DNA of 64,000 nucleotides from an uncultured Roseovarius sp. (GTDB lineage: Bacteria > Pseudomonadota > Alphaproteobacteria > Rhodobacterales > Rhodobacteraceae). Position 1 is the first letter of the stretch, and each line of letters starts with the position of its first letter. Shown here piece by piece: positions 36,485 to 45,242 of this stretch. Location of the stretch: positions 80,924-144,923 of the forward strand of contig CANMOU010000005.1 in NCBI GenBank assembly GCA_947499555.1, written 5' to 3'. A program made the position numbers and the translations under genes. A model generated the notes under the pieces. That model did no database searches. It was not told where the DNA came from and saw only the letters and a program-made list of their open reading frames with translations.

Positions 36485-36502
36485 CCATCGAGGCATGAGA
36501 CT

Positions 36503-37156
36503 TTGAACAGCGAACGCGAAATCATCGAGGAGGAACTGGTCTACGGCGCGCTGCGTCGCGAACGGCTCTGGCAGCGCTTGGGCCTGCTCGGGGTCATATT
36601 CGGGCTGGTCGGTTGCCTCGGCGCAGTGATGGTCGCCATTCTCGACGTCGATCCGCCTCCTGTTGTTGTGCCCTACGATCCCGACACCGGATTTGCCCTG
36701 CCCGAAGCCTCTGTGGGGGCCACGCAAGTGACCGCGAACCAGGCCGTCATCGAGGCGGAGATTTTCCGCTATGTGACCGACCGCGAAGTCTACAACCAGC
36801 TCGACAATGACGTGCGGATCCGAAGCATTCTACAGCGCTCCGATGGCCGGGCGGAAGCCTCCGTCACGGCGCAATGGAACAGCGCGAACCCGCAATATCC
36901 ACCCAAGGTTTACGGCGAGGATTCCACGCTTGATGTCGAGGTTCTCAGCATCAACCTGATCGGGGAGAACCGCGCCACGGTACGTCTCCGCAAGCGCCTC
37001 ACCTCGATCCAAGGCATCCAGGCAGGCCTCTTCACCGCAACACTACTTTTTGAGTTCCGACCCGAGACCGCACGCACGATCGATCAGGTCTGGACCAACC
37101 CCTTTGGCTTCACCGTGCTCGAATATTCGATCCGGTCCGACAGATTGGAGAACTGA
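36503..37156 (+). CDS. virB8: VirB8-type inner-membrane protein
   Basis: 217 residues from a TTG at 36503, with GAGG nine bases upstream. Short cytoplasmic tail, one membrane helix (LGLLGVIFGLVGCLGAVMVAIL, about 27-48), and a periplasmic NTF2-like domain with YVTDREVYNQ and GIQAGLFTATLLFEF. VirB8 nucleates the inner-membrane complex and contacts VirB9 and VirB10, which follow immediately. Confidence 0.87.
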   Translation: MNSEREIIEEELVYGALRRERLWQRLGLLGVIFGLVGCLGAVMVAILDVDPPPVVVPYDPDTGFALPEASVGATQVTANQAVIEAEIFRYVTDREVYNQLDNDVRIRSILQRSDGRAEASVTAQWNSANPQYPPKVYGEDSTLDVEVLSINLIGENRATVRLRKRLTSIQGIQAGLFTATLLFEFRPETARTIDQVWTNPFGFTVLEYSIRSDRLEN

Positions 37157-37157
37157 T

Positions 37158-37850
37158 ATGCGGCGCTTTGGGCCTTTCCTTCTCATCCTCGTATTCACGG
37201 CCTCGAGCGCGTTTGCCGAGGCCACGCCCCGTCGTGGCGCACACGATCCGCGCGTCCGGATCGCCACCTATCAGGAAGGCCAGGTCTTCCGCCTGAACAT
37301 CTCGCTCACCCATGTGACCACCATCGAGTTCGGCGAGGGGGAAACCATCCGCTCGATCCTTGCGGGCGACACCGAAGGTTTCGAGCTCGACGGCGTGCCC
37401 GGCGGTCAGGCCTTCGCGATCAAGCCGCTCGCGCGCGGTGTCCATACCAACGTCACCGTCTATACCAACCGGCGCAGCTACTATTTCAACGTCCAGGAGG
37501 TCTCGACACCCACATTCTACGTGGTGCAGTTCCACTATCCGGATGAAGAGCGTCGCCCCCAGAATGCCGTCGCGGCTCAGGCCCCGAACTACAATTACGG
37601 CGCCAGTGATCGAACGGAAATCACGCCCGCGCGCGTTTGGGATGACGGCACATTCACCTTCTTCCAGTTTGCCCGCAACGCGCCTGTCCCGGCGATCTTC
37701 CGGTATTCAAACGGGCGCGAGCGCACCGTCAATACGCAAGCCACCGAACCGGGCGTGATGCGGGTCTCGGGCGTGAATGCCCAGTGGGTGCTACGCCTCG
37801 GCGATACCGTCGTCTGCATTCAAGCCAATTCGCTGATGGGAGGCACGTGA
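37158..37850 (+). CDS. virB9: VirB9-type outer-membrane-complex protein
   Basis: 230 residues from the ATG at 37158, one base after the virB8 stop codon. Signal peptide ending SAFA, then the N-terminal VirB9 domain (DPRVRIATYQEGQVFRL, GETIRSILAGD) and the C-terminal domain (ITPARVWDDGTFTFFQF, PAIFRYSNGRE). With VirB7 and VirB10 it forms the ring spanning periplasm and outer membrane. The stop shares one base with the virB10 start. Confidence 0.92.
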   Translation: MRRFGPFLLILVFTASSAFAEATPRRGAHDPRVRIATYQEGQVFRLNISLTHVTTIEFGEGETIRSILAGDTEGFELDGVPGGQAFAIKPLARGVHTNVTVYTNRRSYYFNVQEVSTPTFYVVQFHYPDEERRPQNAVAAQAPNYNYGASDRTEITPARVWDDGTFTFFQFARNAPVPAIFRYSNGRERTVNTQATEPGVMRVSGVNAQWVLRLGDTVVCIQANSLMGGT

Positions 37851-39244
37851 TGAGCGACAAGCCGAACCAACCTGACATGTCCGAACGCCTCGCCCGGCTT
37901 GAGGCAAGCGCCTCGGGCAGCCCGGTCACCGCAACCCACCGTTCGCCTCTGACGGCCCTGCTCATTGTCGTCCTGATCGTTCTCGGCGGTACAATCCTTT
38001 ACCTGTTGAACCAGCCCGAAGAGGAAGTTGCCCTGCCCACGGCCACACCAGACGAGTTCCAACCCGAAGGCGACGGGTTCGGCACTATCGAGCCCTTCGT
38101 GCCCCCTGCCCCGCCGGAACCGGAAGTCGTGGAAGTCCCTGCCCCGGCACCGGAACCGAATGCCGAACTGCTCGCCCAGATCGCGGCTCTGCAGGCACAG
38201 ATCGAAGCCATCCAGAACACGCCAGACCCAGTTCTTGAAGAAGACACGGCAGCAGCGGAGGCCATCAACGCGCTGACCGCCCAACTGGCAGAACTGCAGA
38301 CGGCCTCGGAGGCCGCGCAACAGCAATTCGCGGATGAGCTGGAAGCCCGGGACCGCGCGTTGCAACAGCTGCGCATGGATCTCGACCTTGCTCGTCTTGA
38401 GTCCCAACAACCGACCCCGGCGCCGGCGGGTCCGACCGATGAAGAGCTGCGGCGCATGGAAGAAGAACGGCGGCGACAAGAAGAAGAGGCACGCCGTCTT
38501 GCCGAGCTCCAACGCCGGGCCAAGGAAGAGCGTGCGTTCCAGGAGCGCCGAATCCTATCGCCCGTCATCGCCTTCGGTGGCGCGACTGGCGGCACAAATG
38601 GTACCGAACTGGCAGAACATACCTTCGGCGAAGTCACCGACTTCGTCCTGAACGGGGCCTTCCCGAGCCCTGTCACCCAATCCGAAATTATCGCGAACCC
38701 GGCGAACACCGTGATCCAGGGCACGGTGATCCAGGCCGCTCTGGAAACAGCAATTACGAGCGAGTTGGCGGGCCAGGTCCGCGCCATCACCTCCGAGCAT
38801 GTCTACAGCTATGACGGAACCCGCCTACTGATCCCCGCCGGATCCCGGCTGATCGGGCGGTATCGATCCGGCGCGGATATCGCCCAAAGGCGGCTCACAA
38901 TCGCCTGGGACCGGATCATCCTGCCCAACGATCAGACCATCCAGATCAGCGCCTTCGGGGCCGATGAACTTGGTCGCTCCGGCACCACGGGCTTTGTCGA
39001 CACGCGCTTTGCCGAACGCTTCGGCTCGGCAGCGCTGATTTCGCTGATATCTGCCGCGCCCACCGTGGCGGCAAACGAAACGGAAGATGAACTCGCCGAA
39101 GACGTGCTCGAAGACATTGGCGACGATCTCGCCGACGCCACCGACAGCGTGATCGGTGAATACCTCTCGATCGGCCCTGTCATGTATGTCGATCAGGGCG
39201 CGCGGATCACCGTCATGGTGGACCGGGACCTGGAGATCTTCTGA
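37850..39244 (+). CDS. virB10: VirB10/TrbI-type channel protein
   Basis: 464 residues from the ATG at 37850 (TGATG junction). Cytoplasmic N-terminus, membrane helix at about 37-55 (ALLIVVLIVLGGTILYLL), a proline- and glutamate-rich linker with coiled-coil and a charged RRMEEERRRQEEEARR run, and the conserved C-terminal barrel (ILSPVIAFGG, VIQGTVIQAALETAI, IPAGSRLIGRY). It links inner and outer membranes and senses ATP use. Confidence 0.93.
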   Translation: MSDKPNQPDMSERLARLEASASGSPVTATHRSPLTALLIVVLIVLGGTILYLLNQPEEEVALPTATPDEFQPEGDGFGTIEPFVPPAPPEPEVVEVPAPAPEPNAELLAQIAALQAQIEAIQNTPDPVLEEDTAAAEAINALTAQLAELQTASEAAQQQFADELEARDRALQQLRMDLDLARLESQQPTPAPAGPTDEELRRMEEERRRQEEEARRLAELQRRAKEERAFQERRILSPVIAFGGATGGTNGTELAEHTFGEVTDFVLNGAFPSPVTQSEIIANPANTVIQGTVIQAALETAITSELAGQVRAITSEHVYSYDGTRLLIPAGSRLIGRYRSGADIAQRRLTIAWDRIILPNDQTIQISAFGADELGRSGTTGFVDTRFAERFGSAALISLISAAPTVAANETEDELAEDVLEDIGDDLADATDSVIGEYLSIGPVMYVDQGARITVMVDRDLEIF

Positions 39245-39246
39245 CG

Positions 39247-40233
39247 ATGTCACTCAGCTATCTCCAGGCCTCCATCGACAAGCTGGAAGATGCCAAGCGC
39301 GAAGATGTCATCGAGATCTGCATCAATCCGGACGGGTCCTGCTGGGGCGAATTCCAGGGGGACCATTTCATGCGCCGCCTGGATCAGACGCTGACCGAGG
39401 ATCAGATCAAGGACCTAGGGAACCAGATCGCCTCTGACGCCGCCACGCCCCTCTCCAAGGACCGGCCCATTGTGTCCGTCTCTATCACCTATCGCGACCG
39501 TCCGATCCGCGCCCAGGTGATCACGCCCCCAGCGGTCAGCCGGGGTATGTCGATCAGTCTGCGCTTCTTCTCAAGCCTGCCACTCGAGTCCATCGAACTG
39601 GGTTTCCTCTACGGCAAGGAGCGGAAGTTGGAGGAATTGCGTCAGGAAAAGAACCGCCAGCTTCGGGAAGTGGTGATCAACGGTGACATAGAGTCTGCGA
39701 TCCGGCACTGCGTCATGAACAAGCTCAACATGATCGTCTCTGGCGGCACCTCCACCGGGAAGACGGTCGCCGCTAGAAAAATCCTTTCCTTTGTCAGCGA
39801 CGAAGAGCGGATCGTGACGATCGAAGAAGCCGCCGAGCTTCTGCCGAAACAGCCCAATGCCGTCACATTGATCTCCAATCGGGATGCCGTGAACCAGACC
39901 GCTGATGTTCTACTGACGGCGACCCTCCGTATGCGGCCTGACCGTATCATCTTGGGCGAGGTCCGCGGGAAAGAGGCCATGACCTTCCTCGAAGCCATCA
40001 ACACAGGTCATGGCGGCTCAATGACCACGCTACACGCCGAAACCCCCCAATTGGCGGTTCAGCGCCTAGCCATCGCAGCCCTCAAGACCGAGGTCCCGAT
40101 CCCTTATCGCGACATGATAGACTACATCGAAAGCTCCATCGACGTGATCATTCAAGCGGGCCGCGAAGACGGAAAACGGGGGATCACGGAGTTTTACCTT
40201 CCAGGCACATCTTTTGAGGAGAGTCCAAAATGA
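39247..40233 (+). CDS. virB11: VirB11-type hexameric ATPase
   Basis: 328 residues. Walker A GGTSTGKT at 166-173, then TIEEAAELL, the MRPDRIILGEVRG Walker B/Asp box region and the GHGGSMTTLHAETP His box. A traffic ATPase that works with VirB4 at the base of the channel. It starts three bases after the virB10 stop and overlaps the next small gene (ATGA). Confidence 0.93.
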   Translation: MSLSYLQASIDKLEDAKREDVIEICINPDGSCWGEFQGDHFMRRLDQTLTEDQIKDLGNQIASDAATPLSKDRPIVSVSITYRDRPIRAQVITPPAVSRGMSISLRFFSSLPLESIELGFLYGKERKLEELRQEKNRQLREVVINGDIESAIRHCVMNKLNMIVSGGTSTGKTVAARKILSFVSDEERIVTIEEAAELLPKQPNAVTLISNRDAVNQTADVLLTATLRMRPDRIILGEVRGKEAMTFLEAINTGHGGSMTTLHAETPQLAVQRLAIAALKTEVPIPYRDMIDYIESSIDVIIQAGREDGKRGITEFYLPGTSFEESPK

Positions 40234-40442
40234 AGCGTTATGAGCCGAAAATCCTGACTTTCTCCCCGTCTGAAAAGGGTTCGATGGAAAAAGCAGAAGA
40301 CATCCTTTTCACCTATACGATTGAAGGCTGGGAGATCATCTCCGCTACGCAGATGCAGGGATTGCAACCAATCCTGACAGTCGTTTTGCAACGGGAAATC
40401 TCAGAAGACGAGTACAAGCAGATTATAGAGAAACGAGCATGA
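40230..40442 (+). CDS. Small hypothetical protein in virB operon
   Basis: 70 residues, no signal or membrane segment. Contains a compact alpha/beta unit (YTIEGWEIISATQMQGLQPILTVVLQRE) resembling the many small DUF4177-like proteins, though I cannot assign it. The ATG overlaps the virB11 stop and its own stop overlaps the next start, so it is an integral member of the operon. Confidence 0.65.
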   Translation: MKRYEPKILTFSPSEKGSMEKAEDILFTYTIEGWEIISATQMQGLQPILTVVLQREISEDEYKQIIEKRA

Positions 40443-40840
40443 GCTGCTTCAATGCAATTCTGATGCTTGCGCTGGTTTCCGGCCCCTCCATGGCTTTCGC
40501 GCAGGGCTTGGCTCCGACAATGGATCATCAGTTCGAATTCTGCCACGAGCGCCCGCTGGAGCCTGAATGGATGGGCAGCTTGCCAACGCGGGAAAGCTAT
40601 AAGCGCTTGGTGATTCAAACAATCTATCGAGCACATGGCCTCGAGCGAGTGATCGAAGCTGGCGAGTGCTCCTGTGCGACGCGCTTCCCATCCTGGGACG
40701 TCGCAGTTCAGCACTTCAACGACCGGTACCTAGGCGCTGATCGGGACGTGATGCGAGACGCGGAAGATCGCTATTTGACTCGGTTTAACGAGTTGCGATC
40801 AGCGGCAAGGCAGATCTGCGAAGCTGTGGGAAATTGGTGA
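40439..40840 (+). CDS. Small exported cysteine-containing protein in virB operon
   Basis: 133 residues with a signal peptide (LMLALVSGPSMAFAQG). The mature part has a CHERPLEPEWMGSLPTRE segment, a GECSCATRFPSWD motif and a final cysteine, suggesting disulfides in the periplasm. Coupled by ATGA to the preceding gene. Likely an accessory of the secretion channel; family unknown to me. Confidence 0.65.
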   Translation: MSCFNAILMLALVSGPSMAFAQGLAPTMDHQFEFCHERPLEPEWMGSLPTRESYKRLVIQTIYRAHGLERVIEAGECSCATRFPSWDVAVQHFNDRYLGADRDVMRDAEDRYLTRFNELRSAARQICEAVGNW

Positions 40841-40855
40841 GATAGGGGGAGAGAC

Positions 40856-41950
40856 ATGAGCGTTGTGTCCTACATCGTCGACGAAGCTCAGGGGTTTCTT
40901 GATGATGCGGCAGAAACCCAATTTGGCGCCGTCGCGGCCACAGTCGGCACGATCACCACCGTGGGTGCAACGCTAGTTCTCATCCTGGTCTGCATTAATA
41001 TGGTCTTCCAGTATCGCGCCATGGATGGCCGAACAGCTTTCTGGCTCGCAGTAAAAATCGTCCTGATTGGCATTTTCGCGCAGAATTGGACACAATTTAA
41101 TGCGCTTTCAGCAGCGATCCTGAACGGGATCGACAGTATTGCTGGGTCTCTGATTGCCGCAGTAGGCGGCGGCGCACCGGGCCCATCTGGAACATACGCC
41201 GAAGAGTTCGATCGCATGATCGCTCGTTTCGGAGACTATTTGAATGCAGCCGGAGAAGAACTCAATTGGATGGCCGGTGCAATTCTATCTAACCTTGGCG
41301 TCTTCCTCCTCTCGCTCCTCGGAGCACTTGCCGCCTTCCTAATGGTCGCGTCGCGCCTAATGATCGCGCTCTTGCTCGGTCTCGCACCGATCATGATCTT
41401 CCTGACACTCTTTGAAGTTACAAAGGACTACTTCGCCCGATGGCTGTCCGCGGTCGTTTCCTTTGCAATGTATCCGATCATAATCGCTGGCGTGTTTTCA
41501 ACCTTCACTGGCGTTTCAACAGCTCTCCTAGGTGAGCTTGGCGATCCAACCGCGGCTCCCAACATCGGTGCACTCGTTCCCTTCTTCATGATGGTCCTCA
41601 TGGCGAAAGGCTTCATCATCGCGACACCGTTCATTGTGCGCGCCGTATCCGGCAATATCATGATGCCAGCGATCTCCGGCGGTCTCGGTGGGGCATATGC
41701 ATTTGGTCGCGCGGCCTTTGGCTCGCAGCAAGCACAGAACAGATACCTCATGGGTGGCGCAACAGGATCTGAGTATGCCGCCCTACGTGCCCGCGCCATA
41801 ACTGGCATCGCCCCCATGCCGGAACGCAGGTACTTCGGGGCTGCACCAAACCAACCGATTGCCAACACTCCTCAAAACCCGGCGGACACCGGTGCCGCGG
41901 CGCGGTATCAAGCTCAGCTGGAGAGGAACAAGCGCCTTGATCGCAATTGA
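40856..41950 (+). CDS. virB6: VirB6/TrbL-type polytopic membrane protein
   Basis: 364 residues, with GGGGGAGAG just before the ATG. Five or more membrane helices and the VirB6 core (LMVASRLMIALLLGLAPIMIFLTLFEVTKDYFARWLSAVVSFAMYPIIIAG). It forms part of the inner-membrane pore. The tail is polar and rich in Ala, Pro and Asn. Codons look more AT-rich than in virB4-virB11. Last gene of the operon; no coupling protein gene follows. Confidence 0.87.
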   Translation: MSVVSYIVDEAQGFLDDAAETQFGAVAATVGTITTVGATLVLILVCINMVFQYRAMDGRTAFWLAVKIVLIGIFAQNWTQFNALSAAILNGIDSIAGSLIAAVGGGAPGPSGTYAEEFDRMIARFGDYLNAAGEELNWMAGAILSNLGVFLLSLLGALAAFLMVASRLMIALLLGLAPIMIFLTLFEVTKDYFARWLSAVVSFAMYPIIIAGVFSTFTGVSTALLGELGDPTAAPNIGALVPFFMMVLMAKGFIIATPFIVRAVSGNIMMPAISGGLGGAYAFGRAAFGSQQAQNRYLMGGATGSEYAALRARAITGIAPMPERRYFGAAPNQPIANTPQNPADTGAAARYQAQLERNKRLDRN

Positions 41951-42364
41951 TGTCGCAAAGCTTGGCGAATTAGTGGTCATGATAGGTTGCTAGAAGTGAC
42001 CCAAATCGACCGATGCTGCAGAGCGTACCAATTTCAGCTATGCGGACAAAGCCGCCCTTTGCTCACGCGGCTAGTGCTGGCGCAGCATTCTTGTGCACCA
42101 GCAGCGGCTCCGACGCCGCATCGCAGCTAAGTTCGCCAGAGCAGTCATTCAAGGGCGTTAAAATTCTTGGATTGAGAACCGCTATTTCGCTGAATACTGA
42201 CTGAACCAGAAGATACCCCGCTCAAGTCAATCCTGAGAGGCACGGTTGATTGTGATCAATTGATCTGATTGCCTTCGACAAGTTTAATGAAGGTCACGCC
42301 AATTGGCCTGGCTCGATGGAATTGCCATCTGTGTCGCGCACTTGTGGCGAATTGAAACGCGGTT
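41951..42364. other. 414-base intergenic region between virB6 and pucR-type gene
   Basis: Marks the right edge of the secretion island. A short frame at 42013-42204 (starting MLQSVPISAMRTKPPFAHAA) resembles, in my memory, a degenerate sequence that recurs in Rhodobacteraceae genomes and is unlikely to be a gene; it may be a dispersed repeat remnant. The right part carries a perfect FNR-type box and presumably the promoter of the regulator gene. Confidence 0.45.
42246..42259. promoter_or_regulatory. FNR/FnrL-type binding site
   Basis: TTGAT and ATCAA around TGTG match the FNR consensus TTGAT-N4-ATCAA at every defined position. It lies 106 bases before the start of the PucR-type regulator gene. 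This would link expression of the downstream oxygenase cluster to oxygen or redox state. Confidence 0.6.
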
Positions 42365-44152
42365 ATGTTTGACAGGGACCAACAACAAGGCTGGACAGTG
42401 AAAACCCGAGACACCCCTGCGATAGCTGCACATTTTCGGAATATCTCGGAACTTGCCAGACTGATCGATGGCAGTCAGGACGCGGACGAAAGCTATCGAT
42501 TGTTGACACAGGGTGTCTGTGATCACTCCCGTTGGGATATCAGCAGTATTCAGGTTCTCGATCTTGAAGCTGGGTTGGCTATTCCGATTGTGCGCCACGA
42601 TCCGTTCAATGGGCATTCGCTCAAAAACATCGTCGGATGGGATGCCAGCCGGAGCCCGGTCGTTCAGGTCCTGAAGGATGGCGCGCCGCTTCTCATCCCG
42701 GATGCCGCGGCACAAGACCTCTATCCGGGGTTTCGTGATGACGCACGCAAGCGCAATTATCACACAACGGCGATGATCCCCTTGGGGGTGCATGACTCGG
42801 AAGGACGGCCAATGGTCTACTCCGTGGCTTCGCGCGAAGTTCTGGAACTGGATGAAGTCGAGATTGAGTTTCTGAATTGCGTGGCCGACCTCGCGACCAT
42901 AGCCGTGCGAAAGTTACGCCGTTTAGAGGAAGAACGCGCGCGCGCCGGGAGGATGCGAGCGATCCTTGAGAATATGACCGCGTCCCTAAGCCATGCTCTG
43001 GACACAGATGCCGAGTCGTCGCTGGCCAGCGGGTTCAGCAGCCTTTTTCCCGCCGGTTGGCTGGCGGTGGATTTGACGACGGGACGGGCTCTATTTGATA
43101 CCAACGCCCCGCCCCCTATCGCGGTTGAAATCTCGCAACGCTTGCCGGATGGGGTGGTTTCCGCTGCACTCAATGCCCGCAGGGAGGGCGGGGAAGCGCA
43201 GGTGGACCTGACGGTCGACGGCCACACATCGCACGCGCAGGTCAGTCCGCTTAAGATTGACAACACCCATGTCGGCGCGCTCTTCTTCTTTGATGCTGGG
43301 ACGCTGGGAGGCGACGAACAGATAGCCGCTCAGGCCGGGCGGCTGGCGTTATCGGCGTTCATCTTGCGCAGCTTTTCGGAGTTCCGCTCCCGCCGCGTCA
43401 CGGCCCGCAAGCTGATCATGCGCTTGCTGGATGGTGACATGCGCGACGCGGATGAAATCCTCGATGAGGCCCACCAACTGGATTTTGACCTAGGCCGGGC
43501 TTGTCGCCTGCTGGTCATTCAACCGGGTGAGCCCGTCGACGATGGCACTCATAGCTTCCTGCAACGCAGTGTGCAGTCGGTGTTTGGGCAGACGATCTCG
43601 TGCCAGATAGGCGGTCGGCTGGTTTTTGTGCTGGTGCAGGACGGTGCGGATTTCAAACCACGCCAAACACAGTTCCTGACACGTGCCCGTTTGTTGCTGC
43701 CGCCCTCAACGATCCTCGTGCTGTCCGAACCCCAGGAGCGATTCGAGACATTGGCGAAAGCCTACCAGACCTGCCTGAACACACTGAATGTCGGGCAGGC
43801 CATGGGCGCAACGGGCTGGATCACACCCGTCAATATCGGGGAAGTCACCAGCCTGATGGCTGCGGTCGATCTGGGTCAGCTTTCGTCCTTTGTGGAAAAT
43901 GCTTTGCCTGAACCGCTCCAAACCAACAGCCGCAAGGCCGCAACGGCGCTCGAAACAATCGAGGCATTCCTGCGCACTGGCCGGCGATATGGCGAAGCCT
44001 CTGAACAGCTGGGTATCCACGTCTCGACACTGCGATACCGGTTGGAACAACTCAGCGAGCTTTACGGTCTGAATTTCTCCGATCCGGAGATATGTTTCGA
44101 GTTTGAGTTGGCAATTCGACTCATCAAACTCAGAAATTCCTACAAAACGTAG
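42365..44152 (+). CDS. PucR/CdaR-family transcriptional regulator with GAF domain
   Basis: 595 residues. A GAF-like sensor occupies about 20-190 (HSRWDISSIQVLDLEAGLAIP, NYHTTAMIPLGV), a GGDEF-related middle domain follows, and the C-terminus is the PucR helix-turn-helix (TIEAFLRTGRRYGEASEQLGIHVSTLRYRLEQL). Such proteins sense small molecules and activate catabolic genes. It heads the flavin reductase/monooxygenase operon on the same strand; an 8-base-arm inverted repeat spans its stop codon. Confidence 0.83.
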   Translation: MFDRDQQQGWTVKTRDTPAIAAHFRNISELARLIDGSQDADESYRLLTQGVCDHSRWDISSIQVLDLEAGLAIPIVRHDPFNGHSLKNIVGWDASRSPVVQVLKDGAPLLIPDAAAQDLYPGFRDDARKRNYHTTAMIPLGVHDSEGRPMVYSVASREVLELDEVEIEFLNCVADLATIAVRKLRRLEEERARAGRMRAILENMTASLSHALDTDAESSLASGFSSLFPAGWLAVDLTTGRALFDTNAPPPIAVEISQRLPDGVVSAALNARREGGEAQVDLTVDGHTSHAQVSPLKIDNTHVGALFFFDAGTLGGDEQIAAQAGRLALSAFILRSFSEFRSRRVTARKLIMRLLDGDMRDADEILDEAHQLDFDLGRACRLLVIQPGEPVDDGTHSFLQRSVQSVFGQTISCQIGGRLVFVLVQDGADFKPRQTQFLTRARLLLPPSTILVLSEPQERFETLAKAYQTCLNTLNVGQAMGATGWITPVNIGEVTSLMAAVDLGQLSSFVENALPEPLQTNSRKAATALETIEAFLRTGRRYGEASEQLGIHVSTLRYRLEQLSELYGLNFSDPEICFEFELAIRLIKLRNSYKT

Positions 44153-44156
44153 GAAT
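44136..44156. promoter_or_regulatory. Perfect inverted repeat at pucR-type gene 3' end
   Basis: ATTCCTAC and GTAGGAAT flank AAAAC, overlapping the stop codon and lying about 80 bases before the flavin reductase start. No T-run follows, so a protein-binding operator for the downstream operon is at least as likely as a terminator or attenuator. Confidence 0.4.
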
Positions 44157-44237
44157 CATATTTCCAAGACTCATCATTTGGCGGGAAGATTGAGCCAGCT
44201 TCTGCTGTTAACCTTTCCTAACAAATGACTGGATGGG

Positions 44238-45242
44238 ATGGTGCTTTTGTCTGCGAACGGGATAGAGTCTGAGGGCATGGCTGTGCAATTGCGGCAGGCT
44301 TTTGGCAGTTTTGCTACGGGCGTGACGGTGGTGACAGCGCAGGATCAGGATGGAAACCCCATTGGCTTTACGGCCAATTCCTTTACCTCCGTGTCCCTCG
44401 ATCCACCGCTTCTTTTGGTGTGCATCGCCAAATCCTCAAGCAACTTGCAGAGCTTCTCGGACGCTGGGCATTTCGCCGTCAACATCCTGAGTGAGGCGCA
44501 AAAGGACGTGTCTGCCCGCTTCGCCTCGCGGGTTAAGGACAGGTTTGCCGAAACCCATTGGCGCGCGGGCACCGCTGGCTGTCCCCTGATCGAGGATGCT
44601 GTCGCGTGGTTCGAATGTGCCACTGATAATCTTGTGGATGCGGGCGACCATCTGATCCTGATTGGTCGGGTCGTCGAGTTTGGCAATTCCGACCGGCGTC
44701 CCCTGGTGTATTTTCGCGGTCACTATCTGGATTTGAGTATAGCTGAAGTTGCAGCCGAGCAGGTGTCACACCATGGCGGTGTTCGCGTTGGCTGTCTGCT
44801 GGATTGCCTGGGCGATGTGCTGTTGCACCGCACCGCACAGGGCTGGTCACTGCCCTTTGGCAAGACCTGCATGGGCTTTCGCGAAGCACGGGCCGAGATG
44901 GAAAAGACCCTTGCCGCAGCGCAGATATCGGCGGACATCGGCGCGCTTTACTCCGTGTTCGAGGCCCCCAGCGGCAATGAAACGTGGATGATCTTTCATG
45001 GTGAATTGCACGGCGTTTCCGCGTCCGAAGACCACGCGCTGTTCTCATTGGATAGCCTGCCCTTGGGTGAAATCGAAGTGCGTCAACTGGGCTCGATGCT
45101 ACGACGTTACGTGACCGAAACGCGGCACGCCCGGTTTGGTCTTTACGTTGACGACGCCCGTCAATCCGGCGACATCACGCAGGTTGAGACGCGCACGACG
45201 CCATGGACCAGTTTCGTCAACCGACAGGAAAACCTGCAATGA
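44238..45242 (+). CDS. Flavin reductase (DIM6/NTAB) with additional C-terminal domain
   Basis: 334 residues. Residues about 14-165 are a flavin reductase domain (QAFGSFATGVTVVTA, GFTANSFTSVSLDPPLLLV, HFAVNIL), which supplies reduced FMN/FAD to a monooxygenase. About 160 further residues follow (from VSHHGGVRVGCLL), unlike plain HpaC-type reductases; they faintly recall a Nudix fold (LPFGKTCMGFREARAEMEKTL) but lack a proper Nudix box. The likely partner is the luciferase-like enzyme encoded two genes on. The start may instead be the ATG at 44277. Its stop overlaps the aldehyde dehydrogenase start. Confidence 0.83.
   Translation: MVLLSANGIESEGMAVQLRQAFGSFATGVTVVTAQDQDGNPIGFTANSFTSVSLDPPLLLVCIAKSSSNLQSFSDAGHFAVNILSEAQKDVSARFASRVKDRFAETHWRAGTAGCPLIEDAVAWFECATDNLVDAGDHLILIGRVVEFGNSDRRPLVYFRGHYLDLSIAEVAAEQVSHHGGVRVGCLLDCLGDVLLHRTAQGWSLPFGKTCMGFREARAEMEKTLAAAQISADIGALYSVFEAPSGNETWMIFHGELHGVSASEDHALFSLDSLPLGEIEVRQLGSMLRRYVTETRHARFGLYVDDARQSGDITQVETRTTPWTSFVNRQENLQ

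Noticed and set aside
31396-41950. Gene transfer agent or phage structural cluster
   Set aside because: The genes match VirB secretion components one by one; no capsid, portal or tail genes are present.
42013-42204. Small frame after virB6
   Set aside because: Low-complexity product, no ribosome-binding site, and a likeness to degenerate repeated sequence in this group; kept only as part of the intergenic note.
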